Assembly (NCBI RefSeq): GCF_020172685.1
Contig: NZ_CP083986.1
Location: 258,070 to 322,069 of the forward strand
DNA from: [Mycobacterium] nativiensis
GTDB taxonomy: Bacteria > Actinomycetota > Actinomycetes > Mycobacteriales > Mycobacteriaceae
DNA: 64,000 nucleotides
Direction: 5' to 3'
The notes beneath the pieces are model-generated. The model was not told where the DNA came from, did not search any database, and was given only the letters and a program-made list of their open reading frames with translations. Positions 17,317-28,364 of the stretch are shown one piece after another. Within the stretch, counting starts at the first letter, position 1. Each line of letters begins with the position of its first letter. A program made the position numbers and the translations under genes.

Positions 17317-18225
17317 ATGCCTGCAATGCGTAGTGAAGGTGACAGCTGGGACATCACCACGAGCGTCGGTTCGACCGCGCTGTTCGTGGCCACCGCCAGG
17401 GCCCTGGAGGCCCGCAAGCCCGATCCGTTGGCGGTCGATCCCTACGCCGAGTTGTTCTGCCGGGCCGCCGGTGGGGACTGGGAAGCCCTGGTGCAGGGCA
17501 ACCTGCCCGACCATCAGTTGTTGACCAGGGATTTCGGGGAGCACTTCGTCAACTTCCAGGGTGCGCGCACCCGTTACTTCGACGACTACTTCCGCCGCGC
17601 CGCCGACGCCGGGGTTCGCCAGGTGGTGATCCTGGCGGCCGGGCTGGACTCGCGCGCCTTCCGGTTGGACTGGCCGGACGGGACGATCATCTTCGAACTG
17701 GATCAGCCTCAGGTGCTGGCGTTCAAGAGTTACGTGCTTTCGCAGCGCGGCATTCGGCCGACCGCCGAACGTCGTGAGGTCGCCGTGGACCTGCGCGAGG
17801 ACTGGCCGCAGGCGCTTGTGGACAGTGGCTTCGACCCGAGCAAGCCCTCGGCGTGGATTGCCGAAGGCCTGCTGCTGTATCTGCCGGCGGCAGCCGAGGA
17901 GCAGTTGTTCATCGGTATTGACGAGCTGGCCGCGCCAGGTAGTCACGTCGCGGTCGAAGACGGCGCCCCGATGCCCAACGAGGACTTCGCGGCCGCGGTG
18001 GAGGCCGAAGTCGCGGCTGATGACGACAGCCGCATCTTCCATCGGTTGGTCTACAACGAGCGCTGCGCTCCGGCCGATGAGTGGTTCGGCGAACGCGGTT
18101 GGACCGCGGTTGCGACGCCGCTGGGCGACTACCTGCAGGAGCTGGGGCGCCCGGTGCCGGGCCCGGACAGCGAGGCGGGACCGATGGTCGCGAGAAACGC
18201 GCTGGTCAGGGCGGTCAAAAAATAG
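17317..18225 (+). CDS. SAM-dependent methyltransferase, Rv0281 type
   Basis: A 302-residue class I methyltransferase of the mycobacterial TIGR00027/Ppm1-like family. Visible motifs are [20 protein letters not shown] at the start, [27 protein letters not shown] (SAM-binding loop), [12 protein letters not shown] and [11 protein letters not shown]. Substrate unknown for the family. In M. tuberculosis the homologue Rv0281 sits directly upstream of eccA3, the same position as here, which fixes synteny. An in-frame ATG at 17326 is an alternative start. Confidence 0.9.
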   Translation: MPAMRSEGDSWDITTSVGSTALFVATARALEARKPDPLAVDPYAELFCRAAGGDWEALVQGNLPDHQLLTRDFGEHFVNFQGARTRYFDDYFRRAADAGVRQVVILAAGLDSRAFRLDWPDGTIIFELDQPQVLAFKSYVLSQRGIRPTAERREVAVDLREDWPQALVDSGFDPSKPSAWIAEGLLLYLPAAAEEQLFIGIDELAAPGSHVAVEDGAPMPNEDFAAAVEAEVAADDDSRIFHRLVYNERCAPADEWFGERGWTAVATPLGDYLQELGRPVPGPDSEAGPMVARNALVRAVKK

Positions 18226-18274
18226 GGGCGGTCGGCATAGATCGACAACCCCCGGTGCGGTACCGTGCAAGGTA

Positions 18275-18293
18275 ATCGAAAATGGTTTTCAAT
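18275..18293. promoter_or_regulatory. Zur-like operator
   Basis: ATCGAAAATGGTTTTCAAT contains the palindrome GAAAA-TGG-TTTTC and resembles the mycobacterial Zur box core TGAAAATNATTTTCA. In M. tuberculosis the ESX-3 promoter is repressed by both Zur and IdeR, and the IdeR-like boxes lie 120 bp downstream here. Zinc repression of this ESX-3 locus is inferred. Confidence 0.6.
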
Positions 18294-18411
18294 AAGGAGT
18301 CTGGGATGGGTTGGAACGACGTCGGCGCACCTGCGCCGGGTCTGGGTGCCTACGGGCCGCAAAGCGCGGTGATGCAGGCCACCCCGCGATCGTCTCCACC
18401 GACCTCGACAG

Positions 18412-18430
18412 TTAGCTTATGCAATGCTAA
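18412..18430. promoter_or_regulatory. IdeR box 1
   Basis: TTAGCTTATGCAATGCTAA matches the iron-regulator consensus TTAGGTTAGGCTAACCTAA at 14 of 19 positions and is flanked by perfect TTAGC/GCTAA arms. Located about 52 bp before the eccA3 start. Confidence 0.78.
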
Positions 18431-18441
18431 CTTCAGCCGAG

Positions 18442-18460
18442 TTAGCTTAGGCAACACTAG
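18442..18460. promoter_or_regulatory. IdeR box 2
   Basis: TTAGCTTAGGCAACACTAG matches the IdeR consensus at 14 of 19 positions and lies exactly 30 bp downstream of box 1, three helical turns, so two dimer pairs would bind on the same face. Iron-replete repression of ESX-3 is the expected effect. Confidence 0.75.
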
Positions 18461-18481
18461 CCATGAAGGGGCGAGCCACGC

Positions 18482-20314
18482 ATGAACAACGGTGATGCGG
18501 CTCTGCTCACGCAACAGCCCCGGGTGGACGAAGAAACCGTCAGCCGGTTCGCCACCTGTTGCCGTGCCCTGGGCCTCCCGGTCTACCAGCGGCAACGCCC
18601 CGCAGACCTGGCCGCGGCGCGCACCGGTTTCGCCGCGCTGACCCGGGTTGCGCATGAGCAGTGCGACGCCTGGACAGGCCTGGCCGCCGCCGGCGACCAG
18701 TCGCCGCGAGTACTGGCCGCGGTGTCGCAGACCGCCGCCAACGCCGGTGCGCTGCAGCGGCGCCTGGACCTGCCCGCAGGCGCGCTCGGGTTCCACTACG
18801 ACACCGGGCTCTACCTGAAGTTCCGTGCCACCGAGGCCGACGACTTCCACCTGGCCCACGCCGCCCAGCTGGCGATGGCCGGCCGCTGCGCGGAGGCCAA
18901 CGAATTGGTCGCCGCGATCATCGAGCGGCGTCCCAATTGGAACGACGCCCGCTGGTTGGCCATTGTGGTGAACCACCACGCCGGACGCTGGTCGGACATG
19001 GTCAAGCTGCTGACCCCGATCGTCAACGACCCCGACCGCGACGAGCTGTTCACGCACGCCGCCAAGATGGCCCTGGGCATTGCCCTGGCCCGGCTGGGAA
19101 TGTACGCCCCGGCGCTGTCCTACCTGGAGGAGCCCGACGGCCCGATCGCCGTCGCCGCCACGGACGGGGCGCTGGTCAAGGGGTTGATCCTGCGGGCGCA
19201 GGGCGACGACGAGACGGCCGAGGAGGTGCTGCAGGACCTCTACGCCGCCAACCCGGAGAACGAGCAGGTCGAGCATGCCCTGTTGGACCACAGCTTCGGC
19301 ATCGTCACGACCACCGCGGCCCGGATCGAGGCGCGGACCGACCCGTGGGACCCCGACACCGAGCCGAGCCCGGAGGACTTCGTCGACCCGGCCGCCCACG
19401 AGCGCAAGGCCGAGTTGCTGGCCGAGGCCGAGCGCGAACTCGGCGAGTTCATCGGCCTGGCCGAGGTCAAGAACCAGGTGCAGCGCCTCAAGAGCTCGGT
19501 GGCCATGGAGGTGGTGCGCAAGCAGCACGGGTTGGCCGTCGGGCAGCGCACCCATCACCTGGTGTTCGCCGGGCCTCCCGGAACCGGTAAGACCACGATC
19601 GCCCGCGTCGTCGCGAAGATCTACTGCGGCCTGGGGCTTTTGAAGAAAGAGAACATCAAAGAGGTGCACCGTGCCGACCTGATCGGTCAGCACATCGGTG
19701 AGACCGAGGCCAAGACCAACGCGATCATCGACAGCGCGCTGGACGGCGTGCTGTTCCTCGACGAGGCCTACGCGCTGGTCGCCACCGGCGCCAAGAACGA
19801 CTTCGGCCTGGTCGCGATCGACACCCTGCTGGCGCGGATGGAGAACGACCGTGACCGGCTGGTGGTGATCGTCGCGGGGTACCGCGCCGACCTGGACCGG
19901 CTGTTGGACACCAACGAAGGTCTGCGCTCGCGCTTCACCCGCAACATCGACTTCCCGTCCTACCAGCCGCCGGAGCTGGTCGAGATCGCCAACAAGATGG
20001 CCGAACACCGCGACAGCCGTTTCGAGGATGCCGCGCTCAACGAGATGGAGACGCTGTTCGGCCAGCTGGCGGCCGCCTCCAGCCCGGACGCCAACGGCGT
20101 GGACCGGCGCAGCCTGGACATCGCCGGTAACGGCCGGTTCGTGCGAAACCTGGTCGAACGGTCCGAAGAGGAGCGCGAGTTCCGGCTTGACCATTCCGAA
20201 CAGTCCGGTACCGGGGTGTTCACCGATGAGGAGCTCATGACCATTACCACCGAAGATGTCCGCAACTCGGTGTTGCCGCTGCTGCGCGGCCTCGGCCTGG
20301 AGGAGAAGGCGTGA
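18482..20314 (+). CDS. eccA3: EccA3, cytosolic AAA+ ATPase of ESX-3
   Basis: A 610-residue CbbX-type AAA+ protein. The N-terminal 300 residues are the TPR-like helical domain; the C-terminal ATPase has Walker A GPPGTGKT at 364-371 and Walker B VLFLDEAYAL near 423-432, with LRSRFTRNIDF as sensor/arginine region. It is thought to act with EspG on PE/PPE substrates. First gene of the operon; no good Shine-Dalgarno immediately before the ATG, only AAGGGG 11 bp away. Preceded by Zur-like and tandem IdeR-like sites. Confidence 0.97.
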   Translation: MNNGDAALLTQQPRVDEETVSRFATCCRALGLPVYQRQRPADLAAARTGFAALTRVAHEQCDAWTGLAAAGDQSPRVLAAVSQTAANAGALQRRLDLPAGALGFHYDTGLYLKFRATEADDFHLAHAAQLAMAGRCAEANELVAAIIERRPNWNDARWLAIVVNHHAGRWSDMVKLLTPIVNDPDRDELFTHAAKMALGIALARLGMYAPALSYLEEPDGPIAVAATDGALVKGLILRAQGDDETAEEVLQDLYAANPENEQVEHALLDHSFGIVTTTAARIEARTDPWDPDTEPSPEDFVDPAAHERKAELLAEAERELGEFIGLAEVKNQVQRLKSSVAMEVVRKQHGLAVGQRTHHLVFAGPPGTGKTTIARVVAKIYCGLGLLKKENIKEVHRADLIGQHIGETEAKTNAIIDSALDGVLFLDEAYALVATGAKNDFGLVAIDTLLARMENDRDRLVVIVAGYRADLDRLLDTNEGLRSRFTRNIDFPSYQPPELVEIANKMAEHRDSRFEDAALNEMETLFGQLAAASSPDANGVDRRSLDIAGNGRFVRNLVERSEEEREFRLDHSEQSGTGVFTDEELMTITTEDVRNSVLPLLRGLGLEEKA

Positions 20315-21933
20315 GCGCCGCCCGTGACGACAGGTCGGACGACGAGCGGCGGTCGTTCACGTCGCGAACCCCGGTCAACGACAATCCCGACCGGGTTGAG
20401 TACCGCCGTGGCTTCGTCACCAAGCATCAGGTCAGCGGCTGGCGTTTTGTCATGCGGCGCATCGCCTCTGGTGTGGCCCTGCACGACACCCGGATGCTCG
20501 TCGAGCCGTTGCGTGCGCAGGCGCGTGCCGTGCTGATGGGCCTGCTGGTGCTGGCCACCGTGGCCGGCGGCTGCTTCGTGTTCACGCTGATCTGGCCCAA
20601 CAGCGCGGCCGGCGATGACCCGGTGCTGTCGGACCGGTCGACCTCGGCGCTGTACGTCCGCGTCGGCGACCAGCTGCACCCGGTGCTGAACCTCACCTCC
20701 GCGCGACTGATCGTCGGCCGGCCGGTGAATCCGACCGCGGTGAAAAGCACTGCGCTGGACAAGTTTGCGCGCGGCAACCTGATCGGCATTCCCGGCGCCC
20801 CCGAGCGGATGGTGCAGGCCGGAGCCCGTGACGCGGACTGGACGGTGTGCGACTCGGTGGCCGGATCGGGCGCCGGGGTGACCGTGATCGCCGGGCCGCT
20901 GGCCGACGGTGGTTCCAAGGCCGAAGTGCTCGGCGCCCAGCACGCGGTGTTGGCCGACAATGGCGCCGGCACCTGGCTGCTGTGGGAGGGCAAGCGGAGT
21001 CGGATCGATCTGGCCGACCACGCCATCACCGGGGCGCTGGGACTGGGCGACCGGGGTTCGGCTGTGCCCCAACCCCGTTCGATCTCGACGGGGCTGTTCA
21101 ACGTGATCCCAGAGGCGCCCGCGCTGACCGCGCCGGTGATCCCCGGCGCCGGCGCCAAGCCGTCGTTCGACCTGCCGGGGGACGCACCCGTGGGTGCGGT
21201 TGTGGCGGCGCACGCCCTGGAGGGCAACTCGGACGGCAGCCTGCGGTACTACGCGGTGTTGCCGGACGGGCTGCAGCCCATCTCCGGGGTGCTGGCCGCG
21301 GTGCTGCGCAACACCGACTCCTACGGACTGGATCGGCCGCCGCTGCTCGGTGCCGACGACATCGCGCGGCTGCCGGTGTCTCGGGCACTGGACACCGCCC
21401 GCTTCCCCGAGCGGCCGGTCAGCGTCGTCGACTCGGTGAGCGATCCGCTCACCTGCGCGCACTGGAGCAAGGCCGCCGGGGCCAGCACCAGTTCGCTGAC
21501 ACTGCTGTCGGGCTCGACGCTGCCGCTGCGCGACGGTGTTCGCACCCTGGACCTGGTCGGTGCGGGAGTGGGTGGGACGGCGGCCCGGGTCGCCCTGTCG
21601 CCGGGCACCGGATACTTCGCTCAGAGCGTCAGTGCGGATCCGACCGCCAATCCCGCTGCGGGACCGCTGTTCTGGATCTCCGACACCGGGGTGCGCTACG
21701 GCGTCAACACCGAAGCCGGCACCAACGGGGGAGATGGTGACACCGTGGCCGCCCTCGGCCTGACCGAGCCGGCACTGCCCATCCCGTGGTCGGTGCTGTC
21801 ACAGTTCGCCCTCGGGCCCACGCTGTCGCGTTCTGACGCGTTGCTGGCCCACGACGGCCTGGCACCGGACCAGCGTCCTGGCCGCCGTGCCACTGCCGAG
21901 CTGGGCGCCGCACCTAATGGAGAGACCCGATGA
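20311..21933 (+). CDS. eccB3: EccB3, ESX-3 membrane-complex component
   Basis: A 540-residue protein with a basic cytosolic N-terminus ([22 protein letters not shown]), one transmembrane helix near 73-97 ([21 protein letters not shown]) and a large periplasmic region of the EccB repeat fold with CDSV and LTCAHW cysteines. EccB links EccC-EccD-EccE hexamers on the periplasmic side. The GTG start overlaps the eccA3 stop by 4 bp (GTGA). Confidence 0.97.
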   Translation: MSAARDDRSDDERRSFTSRTPVNDNPDRVEYRRGFVTKHQVSGWRFVMRRIASGVALHDTRMLVEPLRAQARAVLMGLLVLATVAGGCFVFTLIWPNSAAGDDPVLSDRSTSALYVRVGDQLHPVLNLTSARLIVGRPVNPTAVKSTALDKFARGNLIGIPGAPERMVQAGARDADWTVCDSVAGSGAGVTVIAGPLADGGSKAEVLGAQHAVLADNGAGTWLLWEGKRSRIDLADHAITGALGLGDRGSAVPQPRSISTGLFNVIPEAPALTAPVIPGAGAKPSFDLPGDAPVGAVVAAHALEGNSDGSLRYYAVLPDGLQPISGVLAAVLRNTDSYGLDRPPLLGADDIARLPVSRALDTARFPERPVSVVDSVSDPLTCAHWSKAAGASTSSLTLLSGSTLPLRDGVRTLDLVGAGVGGTAARVALSPGTGYFAQSVSADPTANPAAGPLFWISDTGVRYGVNTEAGTNGGDGDTVAALGLTEPALPIPWSVLSQFALGPTLSRSDALLAHDGLAPDQRPGRRATAELGAAPNGETR

Positions 21934-24900
21934 GCCGACTGATCTTCGAGGCGCGGCGCAGGCTGCCCGCGCCGCCCACCGACAAGGGCACCATCACCAT
22001 CGAGCCGCCGCCCGAGTTGCCGCGGGTGATCCCGGCGTCGTTCCTGCAGCGGGCGCTGCCGGTGGTGATCGTGATCCTGATCGTCGGCATGGTGATCGCG
22101 ATGGTCGCCACCGGTATGCGGCTGATCTCCCCGGTGATGCTGTTCTTCCCGTTCGCCCTGTTGGTGGCGGCGGCGGGCATCTACCGCGGCGGCGACAAGA
22201 AGGCCCGCACCGTCGAGGTCGACGCCGAGCGCGCCGACTACCTGCGCTACCTGTCGGTGGTGCGCGACAACATCCGCGGCTCCGCCGCCAAGCAGCGCGC
22301 CGCCGCGGAATGGTCGCACCCCGACCCGTCGGATCTGGCGGTGGTTCCCGGCTCGCGACGTCAGTGGGAGCGCGACCCGCACGACGACGACTTCCTGGTG
22401 GTGCGCACCGGTCGGCATTCGGTTCCGCTGGCCAGCGCCGTGCGGGTCACCGACACCGCCGACGAGATCGATCTGGAGCCGGTGTCGCACAGTGCATTAC
22501 GCAGCCTGCTCGACACCCAGCGCACGGTGCGCGACGTGCCCGTCGGGGTGGACCTGACGAAGATGTCGCGGATCACGGTGCTCGCTGACGAGGCTGAGGG
22601 CTCCGCGGACGTTGTCGGTGCCATGCGGGCCTGGATCGCACAGGCCGTCACCTGGCACGACCCGACCATGCTCGGGGTGGCCCTGGCGTCCCCCGAACTG
22701 GAGACGCCGGCCTGGTCGTGGCTGAAGTGGTTGCCGCACGTCGACATTCCCGGCCAGGTCGACGGTGTCGGCCCGGCCCGCTACCTGGCGACCAGCGCCG
22801 ACGAGCTGTCGCTGCTGCTGGCGCCGGCGCTGGCCGAGCGTCCGGCGTTCACCGGCGAGGCGGGTGAGAGCAGCCGGCATCTGCTGGTGATCATCGACGA
22901 CCCGGACTTCGATCTGGCCGCATCGTCGCTGGGCGTGCCGCGTGCCGGGGTCACCGTCGTGCAGCGCGGTGCCGTCGCGCCGAACCGGGAGCAGTACTCG
23001 GACCCCGAGCGGCCCATCCTGCGCATCAGCACCGGTGGTGACTCCATCGACCGCTGGCAGACCGGCGGCTGGCAGCGTTACGTCGACGAGGCGGACCGCT
23101 TGGGCGCCGATGAAGCTGCCCACCTGGCCCGCCGGCTGTCGCGCTGGGACTCCAACCCGACCCACGCCGGGTTGCGGTCGGCCGGCACCCGCGGCGCCAC
23201 CTTCACCACCCTGCTGGGTATCCCCGACGCCGCCCGCCTCGACGTGCCCGCATTGTGGGCGCCGCGCCACCGCGATGAGGAACTGCGGGTGCCGATCGGC
23301 GTCACCGCGACCGGCGAGCCGCTGATCTTCGACCTCAAGGACGAGGCCGAGGGCGGCATGGGTCCGCATGGCCTGATGATCGGCATGACCGGCTCCGGTA
23401 AGTCCCAGACGCTGATGGCGATCCTGCTGTCGCTGTTGACGACGCACTCGGCCGACCGGCTCATTGTGATCTACGCCGACTTCAAGGGCGAGGCCGGTGC
23501 GGACATCTTCCGGCACTTCCCGCAGGTCGTCGCGGTCATCTCGAACATGGCCGAGAAGAAGTCGCTGGCCGACCGGTTCGCCGACACCCTGCGCGGTGAG
23601 GTGGCCCGGCGCGAGCTGCTGCTGCGCGAGGCCGGCCGCCGGGTTCAGGGCAGCGCCTTCAACTCGGTGACCGAGTACGAGGGCGCGATCGCCGCCGGTC
23701 ATGATCTGGCCCCGATCCCGACGCTGTTCATCGTCGCCGACGAGTTCACCCTGATGCTCGCCGACCACCCGGAGTACGCGGAGCTGTTCGACTACGTGGC
23801 CCGCAAGGGACGATCGTTTCGGATCCACATCCTGTTCGCCTCGCAGACCCTCGACGTCGGCAAGATCAAGGACATCGACAAGAACACCTCCTACCGGATC
23901 GGTCTGAAGGTGGCCAGCCCCAGCGTGTCTCGGCAGATCATCGGGGTCGAGGACGCCTACCACATCGAGTCCGGCAAGGAGCACAAGGGCGAGGGCTTCC
24001 TGGTGCCCGCCCCCGGCGCGGCGCCGATCAAGTTCCGCAGCACCTACGTCGACGGCATCTACGACCCGCCGCGGCAGTCCAAAGCCGTGGTGATGCACGC
24101 GATTCCGGAGCCCACGCTGTTCACCGCCGGTGTGGTCGACTCCGGGCAGGAGACCACGGTCGTCGTCCAGCACGACGACGAGGCGCTGGGTCCGCCGCGC
24201 AAGCTGATCGCGACCATCGGTGACCAGCTGGCCAACTACGGTCCGCAGGCACCGCACCTGTGGCTGCCCCCGCTGGACGACTCGATTCCGTTGGGCCAGA
24301 CCCTGGCCCGGGCCGGTATCGGCGAACGGCAGCTTCGCTGGCCGCTGGGTGAGATCGACAAGCCGTTCGACATGCGCCGTGACCCGCTGGTGTTCGACGC
24401 CCGCTCGGCCAGCGGCAACATGCTCATCCACGGCGGGCCCAAGTCCGGCAAGACGACTGCGCTGCAGACGTTCATCATGTCGGCGGCCAACCTGCACTCG
24501 CCGCGTGAGGTGACCTTCTACTGCCTGGACTACGGCGGCGGCCAGCTCCGCGCGCTCGAGGACCTGGCACATGTCGGCAGCGTGGCGTCCGGACTGGAGC
24601 CCGAGCGGATCCGCCGCACATTCGGTGAACTCGAGCAGCTGTTGACCGCGCGTCAGCAGCGGGAGGCATTCCGGGACGGCAGCATCGGCTCGCTCAACGA
24701 CGGGTACGGCGAGGTATTCCTGGTCATCGACAACCTGTACGCGTTCAGCCGGGACAACACCGATCAGTTCAACACCCGAAACCCGTTGCTGGCCAAGGTG
24801 ACCGAACTGGTGAACGTCGGACTGGCCTACGGCATCCACGTGGTGGTGACCACCCCGAGCTGGCTGGAGGTGCCGCTGGCGATGCGCGACGGCCTGGGTC

Positions 24901-25892
24901 TGCGGCTCGAGCTGAAGCTGCACGACGCGCGGGACAGCAACGTCCGGGTCGCCGGCGCGCTGACCCGGCCGGCCGAGGCCGTGCCGGCGAACCAGCCGGG
25001 TCGCGGCCTGACCATGGCCGCCGAGCACTTCCTGATCGCGCAACCGGAGCTGGGCCAGATCGCCGAGATCAACGCCCGCCACCCGGGTCTGGCGGCACCG
25101 CCGGTGCGGCTGCTGCCGACGAACCTGGCACCGGAGGAGATCGGGACGCTATACCCGGGTCTGGAGCGGATCGTCATCGGGCAGCGTGAAGAGGACCTGG
25201 CGCCGGTGGAGGTGGACTTCACCGCCAACCCGTTGCTGATGGTGTTGGGGGACAGCAAGTCCGGCAAGACCACCCTGTTGCGGCACATCATTCGCACCGT
25301 GCGGGAGAACAGCACCGCCGAGCAGGTGGCATTCACGGTGCTGGATCGCCGACTGCACCTGGTCGACGAACCGCTGTTCGCCGACAACGAGTACACCGCC
25401 AACATCGACCGGGTGATCCCGGCGATGCTGGGGCTGTCGGCGCTGATCGGCTCGCGCCGGCCGCCGGCCGGGCTGTCGGCCGCCGATCTCGCCGGTTGGA
25501 CCTACGAGGGCCACACCCACTACCTGATCATCGACGACGTCGACGCCATCCCGGACTCCCCGGCGCTGAGCGGTCCCTACGCGGGTCAGCGCCCGTGGAC
25601 CAACCTGATCGGACTGCTGTCGCAGGCCGGCGACCTGGGGCTGCGGGTGGTCGTCACGGGACGGGCCACCGGTTCGGCGCACGCGTTGATGACCAACCCG
25701 TTGCTGCGTCGCCTCAACGACCTGCAGGCGACCACGTTGATGCTGTCGGGCAACCCGGCCGACAGCGGCAAGATCCGCGGCCAGCGGTTCGGCCGGCTGC
25801 CTGCCGGCCGGGCAATGCTGCTCGGGGACAGCGACGAACCCACCTACCTCCAGCTGGTCAATCCGTTGTTCAGCCAGAGTCTGACGCGCTGA
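21930..25892 (+). CDS. eccC3: EccC3, FtsK/SpoIIIE-type motor ATPase of ESX-3
   Basis: A 1320-residue protein as one chain. Two transmembrane helices lie near 45-85. Three ATPase domains follow with P-loops GMTGSGKS (485-492), GGPKSGKT (835-842) and GDSKSGKT (1107-1114); the first has the intact Walker B FIVADEF. EccC recognises the C-terminal YxxxD/E signal of substrates and powers export. The ATG overlaps the eccB3 stop by 4 bp. Confidence 0.98.
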   Translation: MSRLIFEARRRLPAPPTDKGTITIEPPPELPRVIPASFLQRALPVVIVILIVGMVIAMVATGMRLISPVMLFFPFALLVAAAGIYRGGDKKARTVEVDAERADYLRYLSVVRDNIRGSAAKQRAAAEWSHPDPSDLAVVPGSRRQWERDPHDDDFLVVRTGRHSVPLASAVRVTDTADEIDLEPVSHSALRSLLDTQRTVRDVPVGVDLTKMSRITVLADEAEGSADVVGAMRAWIAQAVTWHDPTMLGVALASPELETPAWSWLKWLPHVDIPGQVDGVGPARYLATSADELSLLLAPALAERPAFTGEAGESSRHLLVIIDDPDFDLAASSLGVPRAGVTVVQRGAVAPNREQYSDPERPILRISTGGDSIDRWQTGGWQRYVDEADRLGADEAAHLARRLSRWDSNPTHAGLRSAGTRGATFTTLLGIPDAARLDVPALWAPRHRDEELRVPIGVTATGEPLIFDLKDEAEGGMGPHGLMIGMTGSGKSQTLMAILLSLLTTHSADRLIVIYADFKGEAGADIFRHFPQVVAVISNMAEKKSLADRFADTLRGEVARRELLLREAGRRVQGSAFNSVTEYEGAIAAGHDLAPIPTLFIVADEFTLMLADHPEYAELFDYVARKGRSFRIHILFASQTLDVGKIKDIDKNTSYRIGLKVASPSVSRQIIGVEDAYHIESGKEHKGEGFLVPAPGAAPIKFRSTYVDGIYDPPRQSKAVVMHAIPEPTLFTAGVVDSGQETTVVVQHDDEALGPPRKLIATIGDQLANYGPQAPHLWLPPLDDSIPLGQTLARAGIGERQLRWPLGEIDKPFDMRRDPLVFDARSASGNMLIHGGPKSGKTTALQTFIMSAANLHSPREVTFYCLDYGGGQLRALEDLAHVGSVASGLEPERIRRTFGELEQLLTARQQREAFRDGSIGSLNDGYGEVFLVIDNLYAFSRDNTDQFNTRNPLLAKVTELVNVGLAYGIHVVVTTPSWLEVPLAMRDGLGLRLELKLHDARDSNVRVAGALTRPAEAVPANQPGRGLTMAAEHFLIAQPELGQIAEINARHPGLAAPPVRLLPTNLAPEEIGTLYPGLERIVIGQREEDLAPVEVDFTANPLLMVLGDSKSGKTTLLRHIIRTVRENSTAEQVAFTVLDRRLHLVDEPLFADNEYTANIDRVIPAMLGLSALIGSRRPPAGLSAADLAGWTYEGHTHYLIIDDVDAIPDSPALSGPYAGQRPWTNLIGLLSQAGDLGLRVVVTGRATGSAHALMTNPLLRRLNDLQATTLMLSGNPADSGKIRGQRFGRLPAGRAMLLGDSDEPTYLQLVNPLFSQSLTR

Positions 25893-25931
25893 TGCGCATC
25901 GAAGTATGAAGCGATAAGGAGGAGAACGCCG

Positions 25932-26240
25932 ATGACACTTCATGTGATTCCGGAAGGTTTGGCCGCCGCCAGTGCAGCGGTCGAGGCATTGACCGCTCGG
26001 CTGGCGGCCGCGCAGGCCAGCGCCGCCCCGCTGATCACCGCGGTGGTTCCGCCGGCGGCCGACCCGGTGTCGCTGCAGACCGCCGCCGGTTTCAGTGCGC
26101 AGGGCAGCGAGCACGCAGCGGTGGCCGTCCAGGGCGCCACCGAACTCGGCCGCGCCGGAATCGGTGTCGGTGAGTCCGGTGTGAGCTATGCCGCGGGCGA
26201 CGCCGCGGCCGCAGCGACATACCTGGGGGCGCGCGCGTAA
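25932..26240 (+). CDS. PE5: PE5, ESX-3 PE protein
   Basis: A 102-residue PE protein, [20 protein letters not shown]..., with YxxxD secretion motif YAAGD. It dimerises with PPE4 and depends on ESX-3 for export; in M. tuberculosis PE5-PPE4 is linked to mycobactin-mediated iron acquisition. AAGGAGG lies 8 bp ahead of the ATG. Its TAA shares one base with the PPE4 start. Confidence 0.96.
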   Translation: MTLHVIPEGLAAASAAVEALTARLAAAQASAAPLITAVVPPAADPVSLQTAAGFSAQGSEHAAVAVQGATELGRAGIGVGESGVSYAAGDAAAAATYLGARA

Positions 26241-27697
26241 TGATTTCCGCCCCGGTCTGGATCGCCTCCCCGCCGGAGGTGCATTCAGCATTGCTGAGCA
26301 GCGGCCCCGGACCGGGTCCGCTGTTGTCGGCTGCCGGGGTGTGGAGTGCGCTGAGCGTGGAGTACGCCTCGGTGGCCGACGAACTCACCGCCCTGCTGGG
26401 CGCGGTGCAGGCCGGCGCGTGGCAGGGCCCCAGCGCCGAGCAGTATCTGGCCGCGCATGTGCCGTACCTGACGTGGCTGGGCAAGGCCAGCGCGGACAGC
26501 GCCGGCGTGGCCGCACAGCATGAGGTGGCCGCATCGGCCTACGCCAGCGCGCTGGCGTCCATGCCGACGCTGGCCGAGCTGGCCGCGAACCACATGACGC
26601 ACGGGGTGCTGGTCGCCACCAATTTCTTTGGTATCAACACGATTCCGATCGCGCTCAACGAAGCGGACTACGTCCGGATGTGGATTCAGGCGGCCACCAC
26701 CATGGGCGTCTATCACGCGGTGTCCGGTGCGGCGCTGGCATCGGCGCCGCGCACGGTGGCCGCGCCCCCGGTGGTCAAGGCCGATTCGCCGTTGTCCGCG
26801 GACGCCACATCGGGTGGCGGTGATTTCTTCACCCAGCTGTTCAACCAGATCGGCCAGCTGCTGCAGGATCCGGCCGGGGTGATCCGGGAGATCATCAGCG
26901 GCGGTCCCGCTGCCCTGGCAACCTGGTTCCCCCTGCTGTTCTTCGTCGCCTACGAGGCGTTCTTCATCCCGTTCGGCTTCACCTTCTGGGGCGTGATGCT
27001 GTCCGCCCCAGCATTTTTGCCGCTTATCCTCGGCGTGGCGTTGAGCCAGCTGCCCAATCTCGGTGAGCCGGGCGTGGCCGAGGACGAGATCGACGATCCG
27101 ATGCCGATTGCCGTCGGCCCATCGGCTGACCGGCCGATCGCGGTCGTCGCGGGTTTCTCCTCCGGTATCGCCACGCCGGGTGCGCCGGGGGTACCGGCAG
27201 CGCCTGCCACGTCGGCGGCGGCGCCCGGCGCACCGGCGCCCGGAGTGATGGGTTTCGGCTATCTGGTGGGAGGTACCGACCCGGGCACGGGGCTGGGTCC
27301 CACCCTCACCGACGGAAACAAGGCGCAGGCACCGGCCTCGCGGGTGCCGGCGGCCGCGGCCGTGGCGACCTCGTCGGCCCGCGACAAGGCGCGGGCGCGC
27401 CGGCGCCGGCGTGCGGTGTTGCACGACCACGCCGACGAGTTCATGGACATGGACGCAGGTCCCGCTGCCGGTCCGGGAGAAGAACCGGTGTCCGCCATGG
27501 CGGGTTCGGATCGTGGCGCGGGGGCGCTGGGATTCACCGGAACGGTGGGTAAGCGCAGTACTGGTGTCGCGACCGGGCTGACGACCTTGGCCGGCGACGG
27601 ATTCGGTGGTGGGCCCAGCGTGCCGATGTTGCCGGACACCTGGAGCGACAACGATTTCGCCGACTCCGCCCTGGAGTCGGAATCAGAGCCGAAGTAG
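26240..27697 (+). CDS. PPE4: PPE4, ESX-3 PPE protein
   Basis: A 485-residue PPE protein. The PPE domain carries [39 protein letters not shown] and [18 protein letters not shown] hydrophobic segment ([20 protein letters not shown]) follows at about 224-270, then an Ala/Pro-rich part and the C-terminal [14 protein letters not shown]. Partner of PE5 and client of EspG3. Compared with the upstream paralogue it lacks the poly-Gly linker. Confidence 0.95.
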   Translation: MISAPVWIASPPEVHSALLSSGPGPGPLLSAAGVWSALSVEYASVADELTALLGAVQAGAWQGPSAEQYLAAHVPYLTWLGKASADSAGVAAQHEVAASAYASALASMPTLAELAANHMTHGVLVATNFFGINTIPIALNEADYVRMWIQAATTMGVYHAVSGAALASAPRTVAAPPVVKADSPLSADATSGGGDFFTQLFNQIGQLLQDPAGVIREIISGGPAALATWFPLLFFVAYEAFFIPFGFTFWGVMLSAPAFLPLILGVALSQLPNLGEPGVAEDEIDDPMPIAVGPSADRPIAVVAGFSSGIATPGAPGVPAAPATSAAAPGAPAPGVMGFGYLVGGTDPGTGLGPTLTDGNKAQAPASRVPAAAAVATSSARDKARARRRRRAVLHDHADEFMDMDAGPAAGPGEEPVSAMAGSDRGAGALGFTGTVGKRSTGVATGLTTLAGDGFGGGPSVPMLPDTWSDNDFADSALESESEPK

Positions 27698-27719
27698 TAG
27701 TGGAGAAAGGAGTGCGGGG

Positions 27720-28013
27720 ATGAGTTTGTTGGATGCGCATATTCCGCAGTTGGTGGCCTCGGAGTCGGCGTTTGGGGCTAAGGCTGCGTTGATGCGGTCG
27801 ACGATGGCGCAGGCGGAGCAGGCGGCGTTGGCGGCGCAGGCGTTTCATTTGGGTGAGGCGGCGGCGGCGTTTCAGGGGTCGCATGCGCGGTTTGTGGCGT
27901 TGGCGGCGCGGGTGAATGCGTTGCTGGATATGGCGCAGGTGAATCTGGCGGATGCGGGTAGTACCTATGTTGCGGCGGATGCTGCTGCGGCGTCTGGGTA
28001 CACCGGGGTTTAG
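27720..28013 (+). CDS. esxG: EsxG, ESX-3 WXG100 substrate
   Basis: A 97-residue EsxG with [20 protein letters not shown] and the C-terminal signal [15 protein letters not shown]. Forms a heterodimer with EsxH. In the canonical ESX-3 position between PPE4 and esxH, with GAAAGGAG before the ATG. Nearly identical over its first 235 bp to the copy at 16643. Confidence 0.97.
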   Translation: MSLLDAHIPQLVASESAFGAKAALMRSTMAQAEQAALAAQAFHLGEAAAAFQGSHARFVALAARVNALLDMAQVNLADAGSTYVAADAAAASGYTGV

Positions 28014-28043
28014 CTGGCGGGCCAGGGAAAAGGGAGCAGACTG

Positions 28044-28331
28044 ATGTCGCAGATTATGTATAACTACCCGGCGATGATGGCCCATGCGGCTGAGATGAAT
28101 GGGTATGCGGGGACGTTGCAGGCTGTGGGTGCTGATATTGCCAGTGAGCAGGCGGCGTTGTCGGCGGCGTGGCAGGGCGATACGGGTATGACGTATCAGG
28201 TGTGGCAGGTGCAGTGGAATCAGGCGATGGAGGAGTTGGTTCGGGTGTATCACTCGATGGCTGCCACGCATGAGGCCAACACGATGATGATGAACGCTCG
28301 CGACACCGCCGAAGCCGCCAAGTGGGGCTAG
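28044..28331 (+). CDS. esxH: EsxH (TB10.4), ESX-3 WXG100 substrate
   Basis: A 95-residue Esx[21 protein letters not shown]..., WXG motif WQG, ending [11 protein letters not shown]. Dimer partner of EsxG. 30 bp after esxG with AAAAGGGAG as ribosome binding site. About 98 per cent identical in DNA to the extra copy at 16951 by direct reading. Confidence 0.97.
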   Translation: MSQIMYNYPAMMAHAAEMNGYAGTLQAVGADIASEQAALSAAWQGDTGMTYQVWQVQWNQAMEELVRVYHSMAATHEANTMMMNARDTAEAAKWG

Positions 28332-28364
28332 ACCAGCGCTGGCGTTCGGCGATGGACGGCTGTG

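Noticed and set aside
18282..18485. Small open frame between the Zur-like box and eccA3
   Set aside because: It covers both IdeR boxes and its product has no recognisable features; more likely leader DNA than a gene, although the ATG at 18306 has a weak AAGGAG upstream.
18350..20194. Long open frame of 614 codons antisense to eccA3
   Set aside because: A GC-bias shadow: repetitive Val/Gly/Arg/Gln-rich product without domains, lying entirely opposite a well-identified gene.
22497..25082. 861-codon frame antisense to eccC3
   Set aside because: Same reason: composition of a codon-position shadow, no motif, no ribosome binding site.
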